A stretch of 57,087 nucleotides of DNA. It comes from Hyphomicrobiales bacterium. GTDB taxonomy: Bacteria > Pseudomonadota > Alphaproteobacteria > Rhizobiales > HXMU1428-3. The notes beneath the pieces are model-generated. The model saw only the letters and a list, made by a program, of their open reading frames with translations. It was not told the origin of the DNA and did not search any database. Numbering within the stretch: position 1 is the stretch's first letter; every line of letters begins with the position of its first letter. The stretch lies in the NCBI GenBank assembly GCA_017640685.1, contig JAEPQF010000001.1, forward strand, positions 17,015 to 74,101, read 5' to 3'. The position numbers and the translations under genes are program-made. Shown here piece by piece: positions 1 to 8,448 of this stretch.

Positions 1-159
1 AGTTGTTCTTTATTGAGGGAGGTGATGATTTTAGCTTTTCTTCTCGGGAGTTAGCTTGTTTTTAATGTTCGCTTCGTGCTAAATCCACATTGCTATTAAC
101 CTTTATGTTGTTCATAACGTTATTAGTGGTGTTTGAGATGAGAGGGTGGGGCGGCATAT
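1..159. other. Window-edge spacer upstream of murE
   Basis: No gene can be supported here. In related genomes the gene before murE is ftsI (penicillin-binding protein 3); a short open frame closes near base 16 and another near base 54, either of which could be its last codons, but there is too little sequence to decide. The stretch ends with a G-rich segment (GAGGGTGGGG) that can serve as the murE ribosome binding site. Confidence 0.4.
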
Positions 160-1626
160 ATGAAATTATCTGAACTAATTGAAGGGTTTAGTGGGCCTGA
201 TGTTGAGATAACTGGGCTTACGGCTGATAGCCGCGAAGTTGAGAAAGGCTTTCTCTTTGCAGCTTTGCCAGGCGTTGCTGTTGATGGGGCTAAGTTTATT
301 GACCAAGCTCTTTCTCAAGGAGCAGTTGCCGTTTTAACTCATGAAAAATTTAATGGGGCTTTACCCGAGCATATTCCTTTGTTGCTGCAATCAGACCCGC
401 GTCTTGGATTGACCGAATTGGCTGCCCGATTTTATGCGCCGCAACCTGATTTAATTGTTGGGGTGACAGGCACCAATGGGAAAACTTCTGTTGCCAGTTT
501 TGTGCGGCAGATTTGGGAGCAGATTGGTATTGATGGGGCTAGTTTGGGGACGATCGGGGTTGTCTCTAAATTGGGTGAGACAAAACTTGCCCATACAACA
601 CCTGACCCGGTGACCTTGCATAAGGCATTGAAAGAGTTGGCAGATCAAGGTGTTGATCATTTAGCGCTTGAGGCTTCTAGCCATGGGTTGGCGCAGCGCC
701 GGCTTGATGGGGTCAATTTTACTGCGGCAGCTTTTACGAATATAACTCGTGATCATTTGGATTATCATGAGACATTTGAAGCTTATTTTAATGAAAAGAA
801 GCGGCTTTTTTCTGAATTATTGGGTGAGAATGGCATTGCGGTGATTGATGCTGATGCGCCGGGTGCTGGTGGCATTATTGAAGTTTGTGAAGCACGGCAT
901 ATTAATGTGATGACCATTGGTGAAAAGGGGCGTTATTTACATCTTAAAAAATGTGAAATTGATGGGTTTTCGCAAAAATTGACTTTGGTTCATCATCGAG
1001 GCACTTCTGAAATTCATCTTCCGCTTGTTGGAGACTTTCAGGCGAGTAATGTTCTTGTAGCTGCAGCTCTAGTGGCAGCGGGGGGGATTTCTATTCTTGA
1101 GATTTTGCCGGTTTTGGAAAAATTAAAAGGGGCAAAAGGGCGTTTAGAGCTGGTTGGCAGCAAAGAATTTTCAACTGCTGACGGAGGAGCTGTATCAAAA
1201 AAAGCGCCAGTTTTTATAGATTATGCCCACACGCCTGATGCTTTGGAGACAGCGATTGAAGCTTTGCTTCCCTATAAAAAAGGTAAGTTGCATGTTGTCT
1301 TTGGATGCGGCGGTGACCGTGACAAGGGCAAGCGACCAATGATGGGAGAGATTGCGAGCCGTTTGGCTGAGTGTGTTTATGTAACAGATGATAATCCACG
1401 AGGGGAAGATGCTTCTGTCATTCGATCAGAGATTATGGCAGGTGCTTCAGGAGCTGAAGAGATTGGAGATCGGGCTCAAGCTATTCAAACAGCGGTCGCT
1501 GCATTAAGCCCTGGTGATATTTTGCTTGTTGCTGGCAAGGGGCATGAGACGGGGCAAATTGTCGGCTCTGAGATACTTCCCTTTTCTGATCATGAGGCTG
1601 TTGAAGCTGCGCTTCAAGGGAACTGA
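160..1626 (+). CDS. murE: UDP-N-acetylmuramoyl-tripeptide synthetase (MurE, meso-DAP adding)
   Basis: Cytoplasmic Mur ligase that adds the third amino acid to UDP-MurNAc-L-Ala-D-Glu using ATP. The ATP-binding loop GTNGKTS lies near residues 103-110, the central domain carries the HxxAxEASSHGL-type segment, and the C-terminal domain has DNPR near residue 408, the motif known to select meso-diaminopimelate over lysine. The length of 488 residues is normal. The ATG has a GAGGGTGGGG tract upstream. It is the first complete gene of the dcw cluster; murF follows after a 48-base gap. Confidence 0.97.
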   Translation: MKLSELIEGFSGPDVEITGLTADSREVEKGFLFAALPGVAVDGAKFIDQALSQGAVAVLTHEKFNGALPEHIPLLLQSDPRLGLTELAARFYAPQPDLIVGVTGTNGKTSVASFVRQIWEQIGIDGASLGTIGVVSKLGETKLAHTTPDPVTLHKALKELADQGVDHLALEASSHGLAQRRLDGVNFTAAAFTNITRDHLDYHETFEAYFNEKKRLFSELLGENGIAVIDADAPGAGGIIEVCEARHINVMTIGEKGRYLHLKKCEIDGFSQKLTLVHHRGTSEIHLPLVGDFQASNVLVAAALVAAGGISILEILPVLEKLKGAKGRLELVGSKEFSTADGGAVSKKAPVFIDYAHTPDALETAIEALLPYKKGKLHVVFGCGGDRDKGKRPMMGEIASRLAECVYVTDDNPRGEDASVIRSEIMAGASGAEEIGDRAQAIQTAVAALSPGDILLVAGKGHETGQIVGSEILPFSDHEAVEAALQGN

Positions 1627-1674
1627 TTTGGGCCTTCGGGCATTGTAAAGCAAGCGGGGATTGGATGTAAGTCA

Positions 1675-3138
1675 ATGGAATGTTTATGGACAGTTGGTGA
1701 GATTGCTGAGGCCGTTCGAGGGAATATTCAAGTTCTTGGCGTTGATGCTCAACATGTAGAACTTCAAGGGACTGAAACTCAAGAGATTAACAGTGTTTCA
1801 ATTGATAGTCGGACATTAGACAAAGACGCACTTTACATTGCTATACAAGGAGTTAGTCAGGATGGGCACGCTTTTGTGCGGGCCGCTTTTGAAGCGGGTG
1901 CAAAAGCTTGCTTGGTCTCTCATGATTTTGAATTAGATGCCTCTGAAGTGGCTGATGGCTCTGATGGGCTTCTCATTCGCGTTGAAGATACGTTTAAAGC
2001 TTTGCAAGATTTAGGGATCGTTTCTCGCAAACGTTGCTCTGGTAAAATCATTGCGGTGACGGGAAGTGCTGGCAAGACGGGGACGAAAGAAGCGCTACGT
2101 GTGATGTTTGAAAAGCAAGGTCGCACACATGCATCTGTTAAGTCTTTTAACAATCACTGGGGCGTTCCGCTTACATTAGCGCGGATGCCACGGGACACAG
2201 AATTTGGTGTTTTTGAAGTGGGGATGAACCATGCGGGGGAAATCTCGCCGCTTTCCAAATTCATTCAACCACATATCACTTTGATTACAACTGTGGCGCC
2301 CGCTCATATTGGGCATTTTTCTAATGAAGAAGAAATTGCTGATGCCAAGGCTGAAATTTTTGATGGCTTGGTTGAAGGGGGCGCTTGTCTTTTGCCGGCA
2401 GATAATCGTCATTTTGAGCGACTGAACAAAAGAGCTGAGCAGGCCGAGGTTCAAAATATCTATAGTTTTGGGCACTCTGCAGAGGCGGAAGTTCGATTAA
2501 GTTCTGGTGAGTTTGGGGTGTCGCGAAGTTTTGTTAAAGCTGATTGTTTTGATGAGGCGATTGATTTTGAGATCTCTATCCCAGGTGAGCATATAGCGCT
2601 TAATTTTTTAGGGGCACTTGGGTGTGTGAAATTAGCTGGATGTGATGTGGCTGAAGGGGCAGAAGAGCTTGGCAATTTGGTTGCTCCGCCAGGGCGAGGT
2701 GTGCGTCATCAGCTAAGCTTAAAAGATGATGAGCTAAGCCAAGTTTTGCTGATTGATGAGAGCTATAACGCTAACCCTCCTTCAATGGAAATTGCGCTTA
2801 AAAATTTAAGTGCTTTACAGGATGATACATATTGCCGCCGTATTGCAGTTTTAGGGGATATGTTAGAGCTTGGGAAACATTCTGAAATGTATCACCGTGA
2901 AATTGCACCATTAATTGCTTCACTAGATGTGGATTTGGTTTTTGCCTCTGGTGAAATGATGGAACATATGTTTAATGAGTTACCAGAAGCAAAAAGAGGG
3001 GCATTTGCTTTCAATTCTAAAGATCTTATCGCACCTTTAGAAGAAAGCTTGCAATCTGGTGATGTGTTGATGATAAAAGGGTCACTTGGGAGTGATATGG
3101 GCTCTATCGTCACAGCTTTATGTGAAAAATATAAATAA
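1675..3138 (+). CDS. murF: UDP-N-acetylmuramoyl-tripeptide--D-alanyl-D-alanine ligase (MurF)
   Basis: Adds D-Ala-D-Ala to the UDP-MurNAc tripeptide, the last cytoplasmic Mur ligase step. Visible features are the N-terminal substrate domain, the P-loop GSAGKTGTKE near residue 129, the NNHWGVPLTLA segment typical of MurF, and the C-terminal ligase domain with the DESYNANPPSM motif. At 487 residues it is slightly longer than the Escherichia coli enzyme, as is common in alphaproteobacteria. The ATG at 1675 follows GGATTGGA, a plausible ribosome binding site. It sits between murE and mraY, as in the conserved dcw order. Confidence 0.97.
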   Translation: MECLWTVGEIAEAVRGNIQVLGVDAQHVELQGTETQEINSVSIDSRTLDKDALYIAIQGVSQDGHAFVRAAFEAGAKACLVSHDFELDASEVADGSDGLLIRVEDTFKALQDLGIVSRKRCSGKIIAVTGSAGKTGTKEALRVMFEKQGRTHASVKSFNNHWGVPLTLARMPRDTEFGVFEVGMNHAGEISPLSKFIQPHITLITTVAPAHIGHFSNEEEIADAKAEIFDGLVEGGACLLPADNRHFERLNKRAEQAEVQNIYSFGHSAEAEVRLSSGEFGVSRSFVKADCFDEAIDFEISIPGEHIALNFLGALGCVKLAGCDVAEGAEELGNLVAPPGRGVRHQLSLKDDELSQVLLIDESYNANPPSMEIALKNLSALQDDTYCRRIAVLGDMLELGKHSEMYHREIAPLIASLDVDLVFASGEMMEHMFNELPEAKRGAFAFNSKDLIAPLEESLQSGDVLMIKGSLGSDMGSIVTALCEKYK

Positions 3139-3176
3139 TAAACCGTAAAATACTCAATGAATGAGGGAACTATTCG

Positions 3177-4265
3177 ATGTTATATGAGTTGGTGAGCTTT
3201 TCAGACCAGTTTGGCGCGTTTAACGTTTTTCGTTATATTACCTTCCGTACTGGCGGGGCCATCATGACGGCGCTTTTGTTTGTGTTTTTGTTTGGGCCGA
3301 GTTTAATTAAAAATTTGCGTGTGCGTCAGGGCAAGGGACAACCTATTCGTGAAGACGGGCCGCAGCGCCACATTTTGGAAAAACAAGGCACGCCGACCAT
3401 GGGCGGTTTGATGATTTTGGCGGCCGTTTTTGTTTCTACAATTCTTTGGGGCAATTTACGTAACCCTTACGTTTGGGTTGTTTTATTTGTGACGCTCTCT
3501 TATGGGCTCATTGGTGGCTATGATGACTATTTGAAAGTGGCTAAGCGCACAACAGATGGGTTTTCAGGGCGAGTTAGATTAGGCTTAGAATTGCTTATTG
3601 CTGCTCTTGCTTGCACAATTTTCATGTCGTTTGGTAAAGAGCCTTTTTCAACAGCAATTACGGTGCCGTTTTTCAAAGATATTTTGATCAATTTTGGATC
3701 AGTATTTTTTATTTGCTTTGGTGCTATGGTTATAGCTGGCGCTGGTAATGCGGTTAATTTAACCGATGGACTTGATGGTTTGGCGATTGTGCCCGTGATG
3801 ATTGCGTCTGCAACTTTTGGTGTGATTGCTTATTTGGTGGGACACGCGACTTTTTCGGATTATTTGCAAATTCATTTTGTGCCAGGTACCAGTGAGTTAA
3901 TGGTGCTTTGTGGGGCGCTTGTTGGCTCTGGTCTTGGCTTCTTGTGGTTTAATGCGCCGCCTGCCATGATTTTCATGGGGGATACAGGCTCATTGGCACT
4001 GGGCGGAGCGCTAGGGGCCATTGCTGTTGCCGTGAAGCATGAGCTGGTGCTTGGTATTGTTGGTGGTTTGTTTGTTTTAGAGGCCGTTTCTGTGATTGTG
4101 CAGGTGGCTTCATTTAAACTTACTGGCAAGAGGGTGTTTCGAATGGCGCCATTGCACCATCATTATGAGCAAAAGGGATGGGCGGAACCAACGATTGTGG
4201 TTCGCTTTTGGATTATCGCGGTGGTGCTTGCGCTTATTGGGCTTAGCACTTTGAAATTGCGTTAA
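3177..4265 (+). CDS. mraY: Phospho-N-acetylmuramoyl-pentapeptide transferase (MraY)
   Basis: Polytopic inner-membrane enzyme that transfers phospho-MurNAc-pentapeptide to undecaprenyl phosphate, making lipid I. The active-site segments are all present: GGYDDYLK near residue 115, [10 protein letters not shown] near 194, and MAPLHHHYE near 322. About ten hydrophobic segments alternate with cytoplasmic loops, and 362 residues is the family length. GAGGGA precedes the ATG. A strong intrinsic terminator follows directly, which is unusual within a dcw operon. Confidence 0.97.
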   Translation: MLYELVSFSDQFGAFNVFRYITFRTGGAIMTALLFVFLFGPSLIKNLRVRQGKGQPIREDGPQRHILEKQGTPTMGGLMILAAVFVSTILWGNLRNPYVWVVLFVTLSYGLIGGYDDYLKVAKRTTDGFSGRVRLGLELLIAALACTIFMSFGKEPFSTAITVPFFKDILINFGSVFFICFGAMVIAGAGNAVNLTDGLDGLAIVPVMIASATFGVIAYLVGHATFSDYLQIHFVPGTSELMVLCGALVGSGLGFLWFNAPPAMIFMGDTGSLALGGALGAIAVAVKHELVLGIVGGLFVLEAVSVIVQVASFKLTGKRVFRMAPLHHHYEQKGWAEPTIVVRFWIIAVVLALIGLSTLKLR

Positions 4266-4283
4266 TTTAATAAAAGCTTTTTT

Positions 4284-4325
4284 AAGCGAGTAATGTGAGA
4301 GGAAAAAACATTACTCGCTTTTTGT
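4284..4325 (+). terminator. Intrinsic terminator after mraY
   Basis: A 13-base stem (AAGCGAGTAATGT paired with ACATTACTCGCTT) with an 11-base loop is followed by a T run. It separates murE-murF-mraY from murD onward, so murD is probably served by read-through or by its own promoter in the remaining ~50 bases. Confidence 0.85.
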
Positions 4326-4375
4326 TTATGTACTTAGAGTATTAATGACTAAAACTATGACTAGGTGCTTCGGCT

Positions 4376-5857
4376 ATGATTCCCATTACAGTTTATAAAG
4401 ATAAAAATGTCGCATTGTTTGGGTTGGGTATTACTGGTTTAAGCGCGGCTGGGGCTTTAAAGGTTGGAGGCGCCAATGTTGTTGTGTGGGATGAGAACCA
4501 AAGTCGTTGTGAGACAGCGTCAGATGCAGGGTTTGATGTTGTTGATCTAAATGAGGCTGATTGGTCTCAATTTGATGCTTTGTTATTGTCGCCCGGCGTT
4601 CCGCTTACTCATCCTGAACCTCATTGGACTGTTAAAAAAGCGCAGGCAGCTGATGTTCCCATCATTGGTGATACAGAGTTGTTTTTTGAAGAGTTTTTGC
4701 ATCGCGGTGAGCGTGACCGAGTTTTAGTCATTACTGGAACGAATGGGAAATCAACAACCACGGCTCTTACCACTCATATTTTGAAAGAAGCTGGTGAAAC
4801 GGCTGTTATGGGGGGGAATATTGGGCTTGGTGTTTTAGATATGCCTGATTTTGCTGCTTCAGAGAGTGAAGATGGCAAGATTTATGTTTTAGAGCTTTCT
4901 TCTTATCAAATAGATTTAACGCCTTCTCTTTGCCCAACTGCTGCGGGGTTGTTGAATATTTCCCCTGATCATATTGACCGTCATGGAACAGTTGAGAATT
5001 ATGCTAATGTGAAGGCTAAAATATTTGCGAACTTAGAAAAAGAAAACCTTGCGGTCATTTCTTTTGATGATTTCTATTGCCAACAAATTGCGCTGAATTT
5101 ATCGACCAAAAGTGAAGTGCTTTTTGTGAGCTCGACACCTTCAATTGAAAATGGTGTGGTCATTGAAGAGAGCGGTTTTTCAATAGTCAAAGATACTGAA
5201 GTTGTGCGCCAAGTTGATTTGAGAAGTGCGCCGCATTTGCGTGGTAAACATAATATGCAAAACGCAGCGTTTGCAGTTTTACTTGCGCTGAAAGTTTCGG
5301 GTGATTTTGAAGGTTTGCTTAAGGGATTGATTAGTTTTCCTGGTCTTGATCATCGTATGCAACAAGTTGCGACTTTAACGAGAAGTTCTGAAGCTCAAAA
5401 TTTAGAGCGGCGGCTATTGTTTGTAAATGATAGTAAGGCAACGAATGCCGAAGCTAGCGAACAAGCTTTGAAAAGTTTTAATGAGATTTACTGGATTGCG
5501 GGTGGTGTTGCAAAAGAGGGCGGTATTAATGGGCTTGCGTCTCATATGAAAGGTGTTCGTCATGCATGTTTAATTGGCGAAGCTGCTAAAGAGTTTTCGA
5601 AAACTCTTGATGAAGTTGGTGTGCCTTATGATGTTTGTGTGGACATGGAGCGGGCTGTGAAAAAGGCGGTTGAAGTGGCATTGGGGAATGCGGCAAGTGG
5701 CACTGATACCACTGGCACTGGTTCTGAGGCGGCTATTTTACTTTCTCCTGCTGCTGCAAGTTTTGATCAATATCCTAATTTTGAAATTCGTGGTGATGCG
5801 TTTAAAGATATTGTTCGATCAATTGATGGTGTTTCCATGGGTGAAACACTTGTTTGA
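4376..5857 (+). CDS. murD: UDP-N-acetylmuramoyl-L-alanine--D-glutamate ligase (MurD)
   Basis: Adds D-glutamate to UDP-MurNAc-L-Ala. The N-terminal Rossmann-like domain begins with the FGLGITGLSAA segment, the P-loop GTNGKSTTT lies near residue 121, the middle domain has the NISPDHIDRHG segment, and the C-terminal domain contains the NDSKATN motif. Its 493 residues are somewhat longer than the ~440 of E. coli because of loop insertions, including a Gly/Thr-rich one near residue 445. It lies downstream of the mraY terminator and 19 bases before ftsW. Confidence 0.96.
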   Translation: MIPITVYKDKNVALFGLGITGLSAAGALKVGGANVVVWDENQSRCETASDAGFDVVDLNEADWSQFDALLLSPGVPLTHPEPHWTVKKAQAADVPIIGDTELFFEEFLHRGERDRVLVITGTNGKSTTTALTTHILKEAGETAVMGGNIGLGVLDMPDFAASESEDGKIYVLELSSYQIDLTPSLCPTAAGLLNISPDHIDRHGTVENYANVKAKIFANLEKENLAVISFDDFYCQQIALNLSTKSEVLFVSSTPSIENGVVIEESGFSIVKDTEVVRQVDLRSAPHLRGKHNMQNAAFAVLLALKVSGDFEGLLKGLISFPGLDHRMQQVATLTRSSEAQNLERRLLFVNDSKATNAEASEQALKSFNEIYWIAGGVAKEGGINGLASHMKGVRHACLIGEAAKEFSKTLDEVGVPYDVCVDMERAVKKAVEVALGNAASGTDTTGTGSEAAILLSPAAASFDQYPNFEIRGDAFKDIVRSIDGVSMGETLV

Positions 5858-5876
5858 ATTTAAAGAGGCTTGATTT

Positions 5877-7001
5877 ATGGTTTTGTCACGATCCGAGCGG
5901 AGCCATTTAACTGAATGGTGGTTTACTGTCGACCGGACAGTGCTTGGACTGGCTTTGTTATTATTGGCGGTTGGCATTGTGATGTTGCTTTCTGCAAGCC
6001 CGCCTGTTGCCATGCGAAAAGATTTGCCGCATTTTTTCTTTGTTCAAAAGCAACTGATATTTGCCGTTTTTGGTTCTCTTATTTTATTTGCTGTTTCAAT
6101 TCTTAATCCATCTAATATTAGGCGTCTTGCGTTAGCGCTTTTTGTCTTATCGCTCATTTCTATGGTTGGGATTTTGTTGTTTTGCCCGGAGATTAACGGG
6201 GCACAGCGCTGGATTAGGCTTTCTGGTGTTTCCATTCAACCTTCAGAAATTTTAAAACCAGCTTTTATTGTTTTAACAGCGTGGGCTTTTTCTGAAGGGG
6301 TGAAGAGAAGCGATGTGCCCGCTCATGGGGTGGCGATAGGGTTTTATGTTGTCTCTGCTTGTCTTTTGATTTTACAACCTGATTTTGGTCAAACGCTCCT
6401 TTTAACTGCGACTTGGGTTGGTATGTTCTTTCTTGCTGGATTGGCTTGGGGGTGGGTGATGTTTTTCTTCTTAGCTGGTGTTGGAGCGTTGTTTCTTGGG
6501 TATCAATTTTTACCACATGTCACCGCGCGGATTGACCATTTTCTTGACCCATCTGGTGAGAATTATCAAATAGCTCGTGCTTTGGAGGCGTTTCGCCAAG
6601 CTGGTTGGTTTGGTCGGGGGCCAGGTGAGGGAAGTTTAGCAGAGCAATTTTTACCCGATGCGCATAATGATTTTATTTTTGCGGCGATTGCCGATGAGTT
6701 TGGCGTGCTAGCTTGTATTTTTTTGTTGATGATTTATGCAGGGATTGTGTTTCTTTCTCTTAATCGGGCAAAGGAAATGAAGGATCCCTTTGTTCGTTTT
6801 TCTGTTTCTGGGCTGATGCTTCTTTTTGCGCTACAAACTTCAATTAATATGAGTGTGAATTTAGGCCTTATTCCAGCCAAGGGCATGACTTTGCCGTTTA
6901 TCTCCTATGGCGGGACATCTTTGATTGGGACGGCTCTTTTGCTGGGGATGACACTTGCGTTAACGCGGCGGCATCCGTTAAGTACGTCTCGCAGATTGTG
7001 A
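5877..7001 (+). CDS. ftsW: SEDS-family lipid II polymerase / division protein FtsW
   Basis: Multi-spanning SEDS protein that polymerises septal glycan together with its class B penicillin-binding protein. About ten hydrophobic segments are visible, with the NGAQRWIRL and PSEILKP segments in the first half, the DFIFAAIADEFG region, and the conserved C-terminal SYGGTSL near residue 342. Position between murD and murG identifies it as FtsW rather than RodA. The length is 374 residues. Confidence 0.95.
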   Translation: MVLSRSERSHLTEWWFTVDRTVLGLALLLLAVGIVMLLSASPPVAMRKDLPHFFFVQKQLIFAVFGSLILFAVSILNPSNIRRLALALFVLSLISMVGILLFCPEINGAQRWIRLSGVSIQPSEILKPAFIVLTAWAFSEGVKRSDVPAHGVAIGFYVVSACLLILQPDFGQTLLLTATWVGMFFLAGLAWGWVMFFFLAGVGALFLGYQFLPHVTARIDHFLDPSGENYQIARALEAFRQAGWFGRGPGEGSLAEQFLPDAHNDFIFAAIADEFGVLACIFLLMIYAGIVFLSLNRAKEMKDPFVRFSVSGLMLLFALQTSINMSVNLGLIPAKGMTLPFISYGGTSLIGTALLLGMTLALTRRHPLSTSRRL

Positions 7002-7097
7002 TGCTTTGAGCGCGACATAATGAGAAAAATTTAATCATTTGTTTTTGTGAGTTTGATTTTTAGATTTTAGGTTTTGGCACATAAGGGTTTTTGAGTT

Positions 7098-8207
7098 ATG
7101 GCAAAAAAAAGGGTTTTGTTGGCAGCTGGTGGTACTGGTGGGCATTTGTTCCCCGCGTTTGCTTTAACTGAAGAATTGAAACGACGTGATGTTGAGGTAC
7201 ACATCGTCACCGATGAGCGGGTTGATGTTATGGCTGGTAATAGTCCGGCTGATGAAATGCATGTGGTGCCCTCTGCCACAATGAAGGGGAAAAACCCAAT
7301 AGCACTTATGAAAACAGCGCTTACCCTTGGGCGTGGTGTTATGGCGGCGCGGCGTTTGCTTAAAAAAATCAATCCTGATTTTGTGCTTGGATTTGGGGGG
7401 TACCCGACATTTCCACCATTAATTGCAGCGGGTCAATTGGGAATTAAAACGGGGCTTCATGATCAGAACGCAGTGATGGGGCGGGCCAATAAGATGTTGG
7501 CCAACAGAGTTGATGTGATTGGCACTTCATTTCCGGATGTGAAATATCTACCTGAGGGGGCAAAAAATAAGGTTCGATTAACGGGGAACCCTGTTCGCGA
7601 TAAGGTTTTAGCTGTTCAAGATGTTGCATATCCCGCTTTAGATGCTAGAGCCTTGGCTGAAGGGGCGCAAAAATTTAAAATCTTAATTTTTGGAGGGAGC
7701 CAGGGAGCGCGTTTTTTCTCTGACTTTTTCCCAGCTGCCTTTGCTGAACTTGAAGAGGAAGTTCGGTCTAAGCTTTCTATTGTGCAACAATGCCGAACCG
7801 AAGATTTAGACCGTGTGAGTGCGCTTTACGAATATTCAGGGATCGAGGCAAAATGTGAGGCTTTTTTCGAGGATTTACCGCGTGAAATGAGCGAATCTCA
7901 CCTGGTTATTTCACGATCTGGTGCATCTACAGTGGCAGAATTGGCAGTTTGTGGGCGTCCTGCCATAATGGTGCCGCTTCCGCATGCGTTGGATAATGAC
8001 CAGCTTTTAAACGCGAAAATGCTTGAAAATGCTGGTGCAGGTTGGATTTTAGAGCAAAAAAACATCACAATGGCTGGGTTTCATAAGCAATTGTTAGGGT
8101 TTTTAGATGATCCACAGAGCTTGAAAAATGCTGCGAATGCTGCCAAATCGGTGGGGAATGCAGATGCGGTGGTAAAATTGGCTGATTTAGTGCTTGAATC
8201 AGTTTAG
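7098..8207 (+). CDS. murG: Undecaprenyl-PP-MurNAc-pentapeptide GlcNAc transferase (MurG)
   Basis: Peripheral membrane GT28 glycosyltransferase that converts lipid I to lipid II. The N-terminal GGTGGH loop (residues ~11-16), the GFGGYPTFP segment, the second glycine-rich loop GGSQGA near residue 198 and the UDP-GlcNAc-binding SRSGASTVAEL stretch are all present. Its length is 369 residues. Its stop codon lies inside a perfect 16-base palindrome that is followed by a T run. Confidence 0.97.
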   Translation: MAKKRVLLAAGGTGGHLFPAFALTEELKRRDVEVHIVTDERVDVMAGNSPADEMHVVPSATMKGKNPIALMKTALTLGRGVMAARRLLKKINPDFVLGFGGYPTFPPLIAAGQLGIKTGLHDQNAVMGRANKMLANRVDVIGTSFPDVKYLPEGAKNKVRLTGNPVRDKVLAVQDVAYPALDARALAEGAQKFKILIFGGSQGARFFSDFFPAAFAELEEEVRSKLSIVQQCRTEDLDRVSALYEYSGIEAKCEAFFEDLPREMSESHLVISRSGASTVAELAVCGRPAIMVPLPHALDNDQLLNAKMLENAGAGWILEQKNITMAGFHKQLLGFLDDPQSLKNAANAAKSVGNADAVVKLADLVLESV

Positions 8208-8226
8208 GGTCTAGACCCTAGTTTTT
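8205..8226 (+). terminator. Perfect palindrome overlapping the murG stop, then T run
   Basis: TAGGGTCTAGACCCTA is a perfect 16-base palindrome that starts with the murG TAG stop and is followed by GTTTTTTG. It could act as a small terminator hairpin or, because it has no natural loop, as a symmetrical protein-binding site. The same core, GGGTCTAGACCCTA, recurs near 27701. Confidence 0.5.
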
Positions 8227-8343
8227 TGTTGCTCGTTATGTTGCTTTATAGATTAAGTTTTTGTTTGTATTTATGGTGCCGCACGACTAGACCTAATGAG
8301 TTAACAATATAGAGTTTTTTGTTTGCGCTTTAGATGCACTTTT

Positions 8344-8387
8344 AGATGTGGCTTTAGTTTCCCACCAGAAACCGCCACAAAGCATCT
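8344..8387 (+). repeat. Hairpin repeat B, copy 1
   Basis: Outer stem TGGC/GCCA, bulge TTTA, inner stem GTTTC/GAAAC and loop CCACCA, embedded in a further arm AGATG/CATCT. It sits between murG and murC. The left arm of a second element (GCGCTTTAGATGC) lies just upstream at 8325-8337, with GCATC after the hairpin, so copy 1 looks as if it sits in the loop of another copy. Confidence 0.7.
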
Positions 8388-8400
8388 GAGTTTTTTAGTT

Positions 8401-8430
8401 GCGCTTTAGATGCCCACAAAGCATCCGCGC
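8401..8430 (+). repeat. Hairpin repeat B, copy 2
   Basis: Outer stem GCGC/GCGC, bulge TTTA, inner stem GATGC/GCATC and loop CCACAAA. The 15-base left arm TTGCGCTTTAGATGC is repeated directly at 8323 and 8399. The copy ends 18 bases before the murC start and contains the spurious upstream ATG at 8410. Confidence 0.7.
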
Positions 8431-8448
8431 TATATTGAGGGATTTTAT

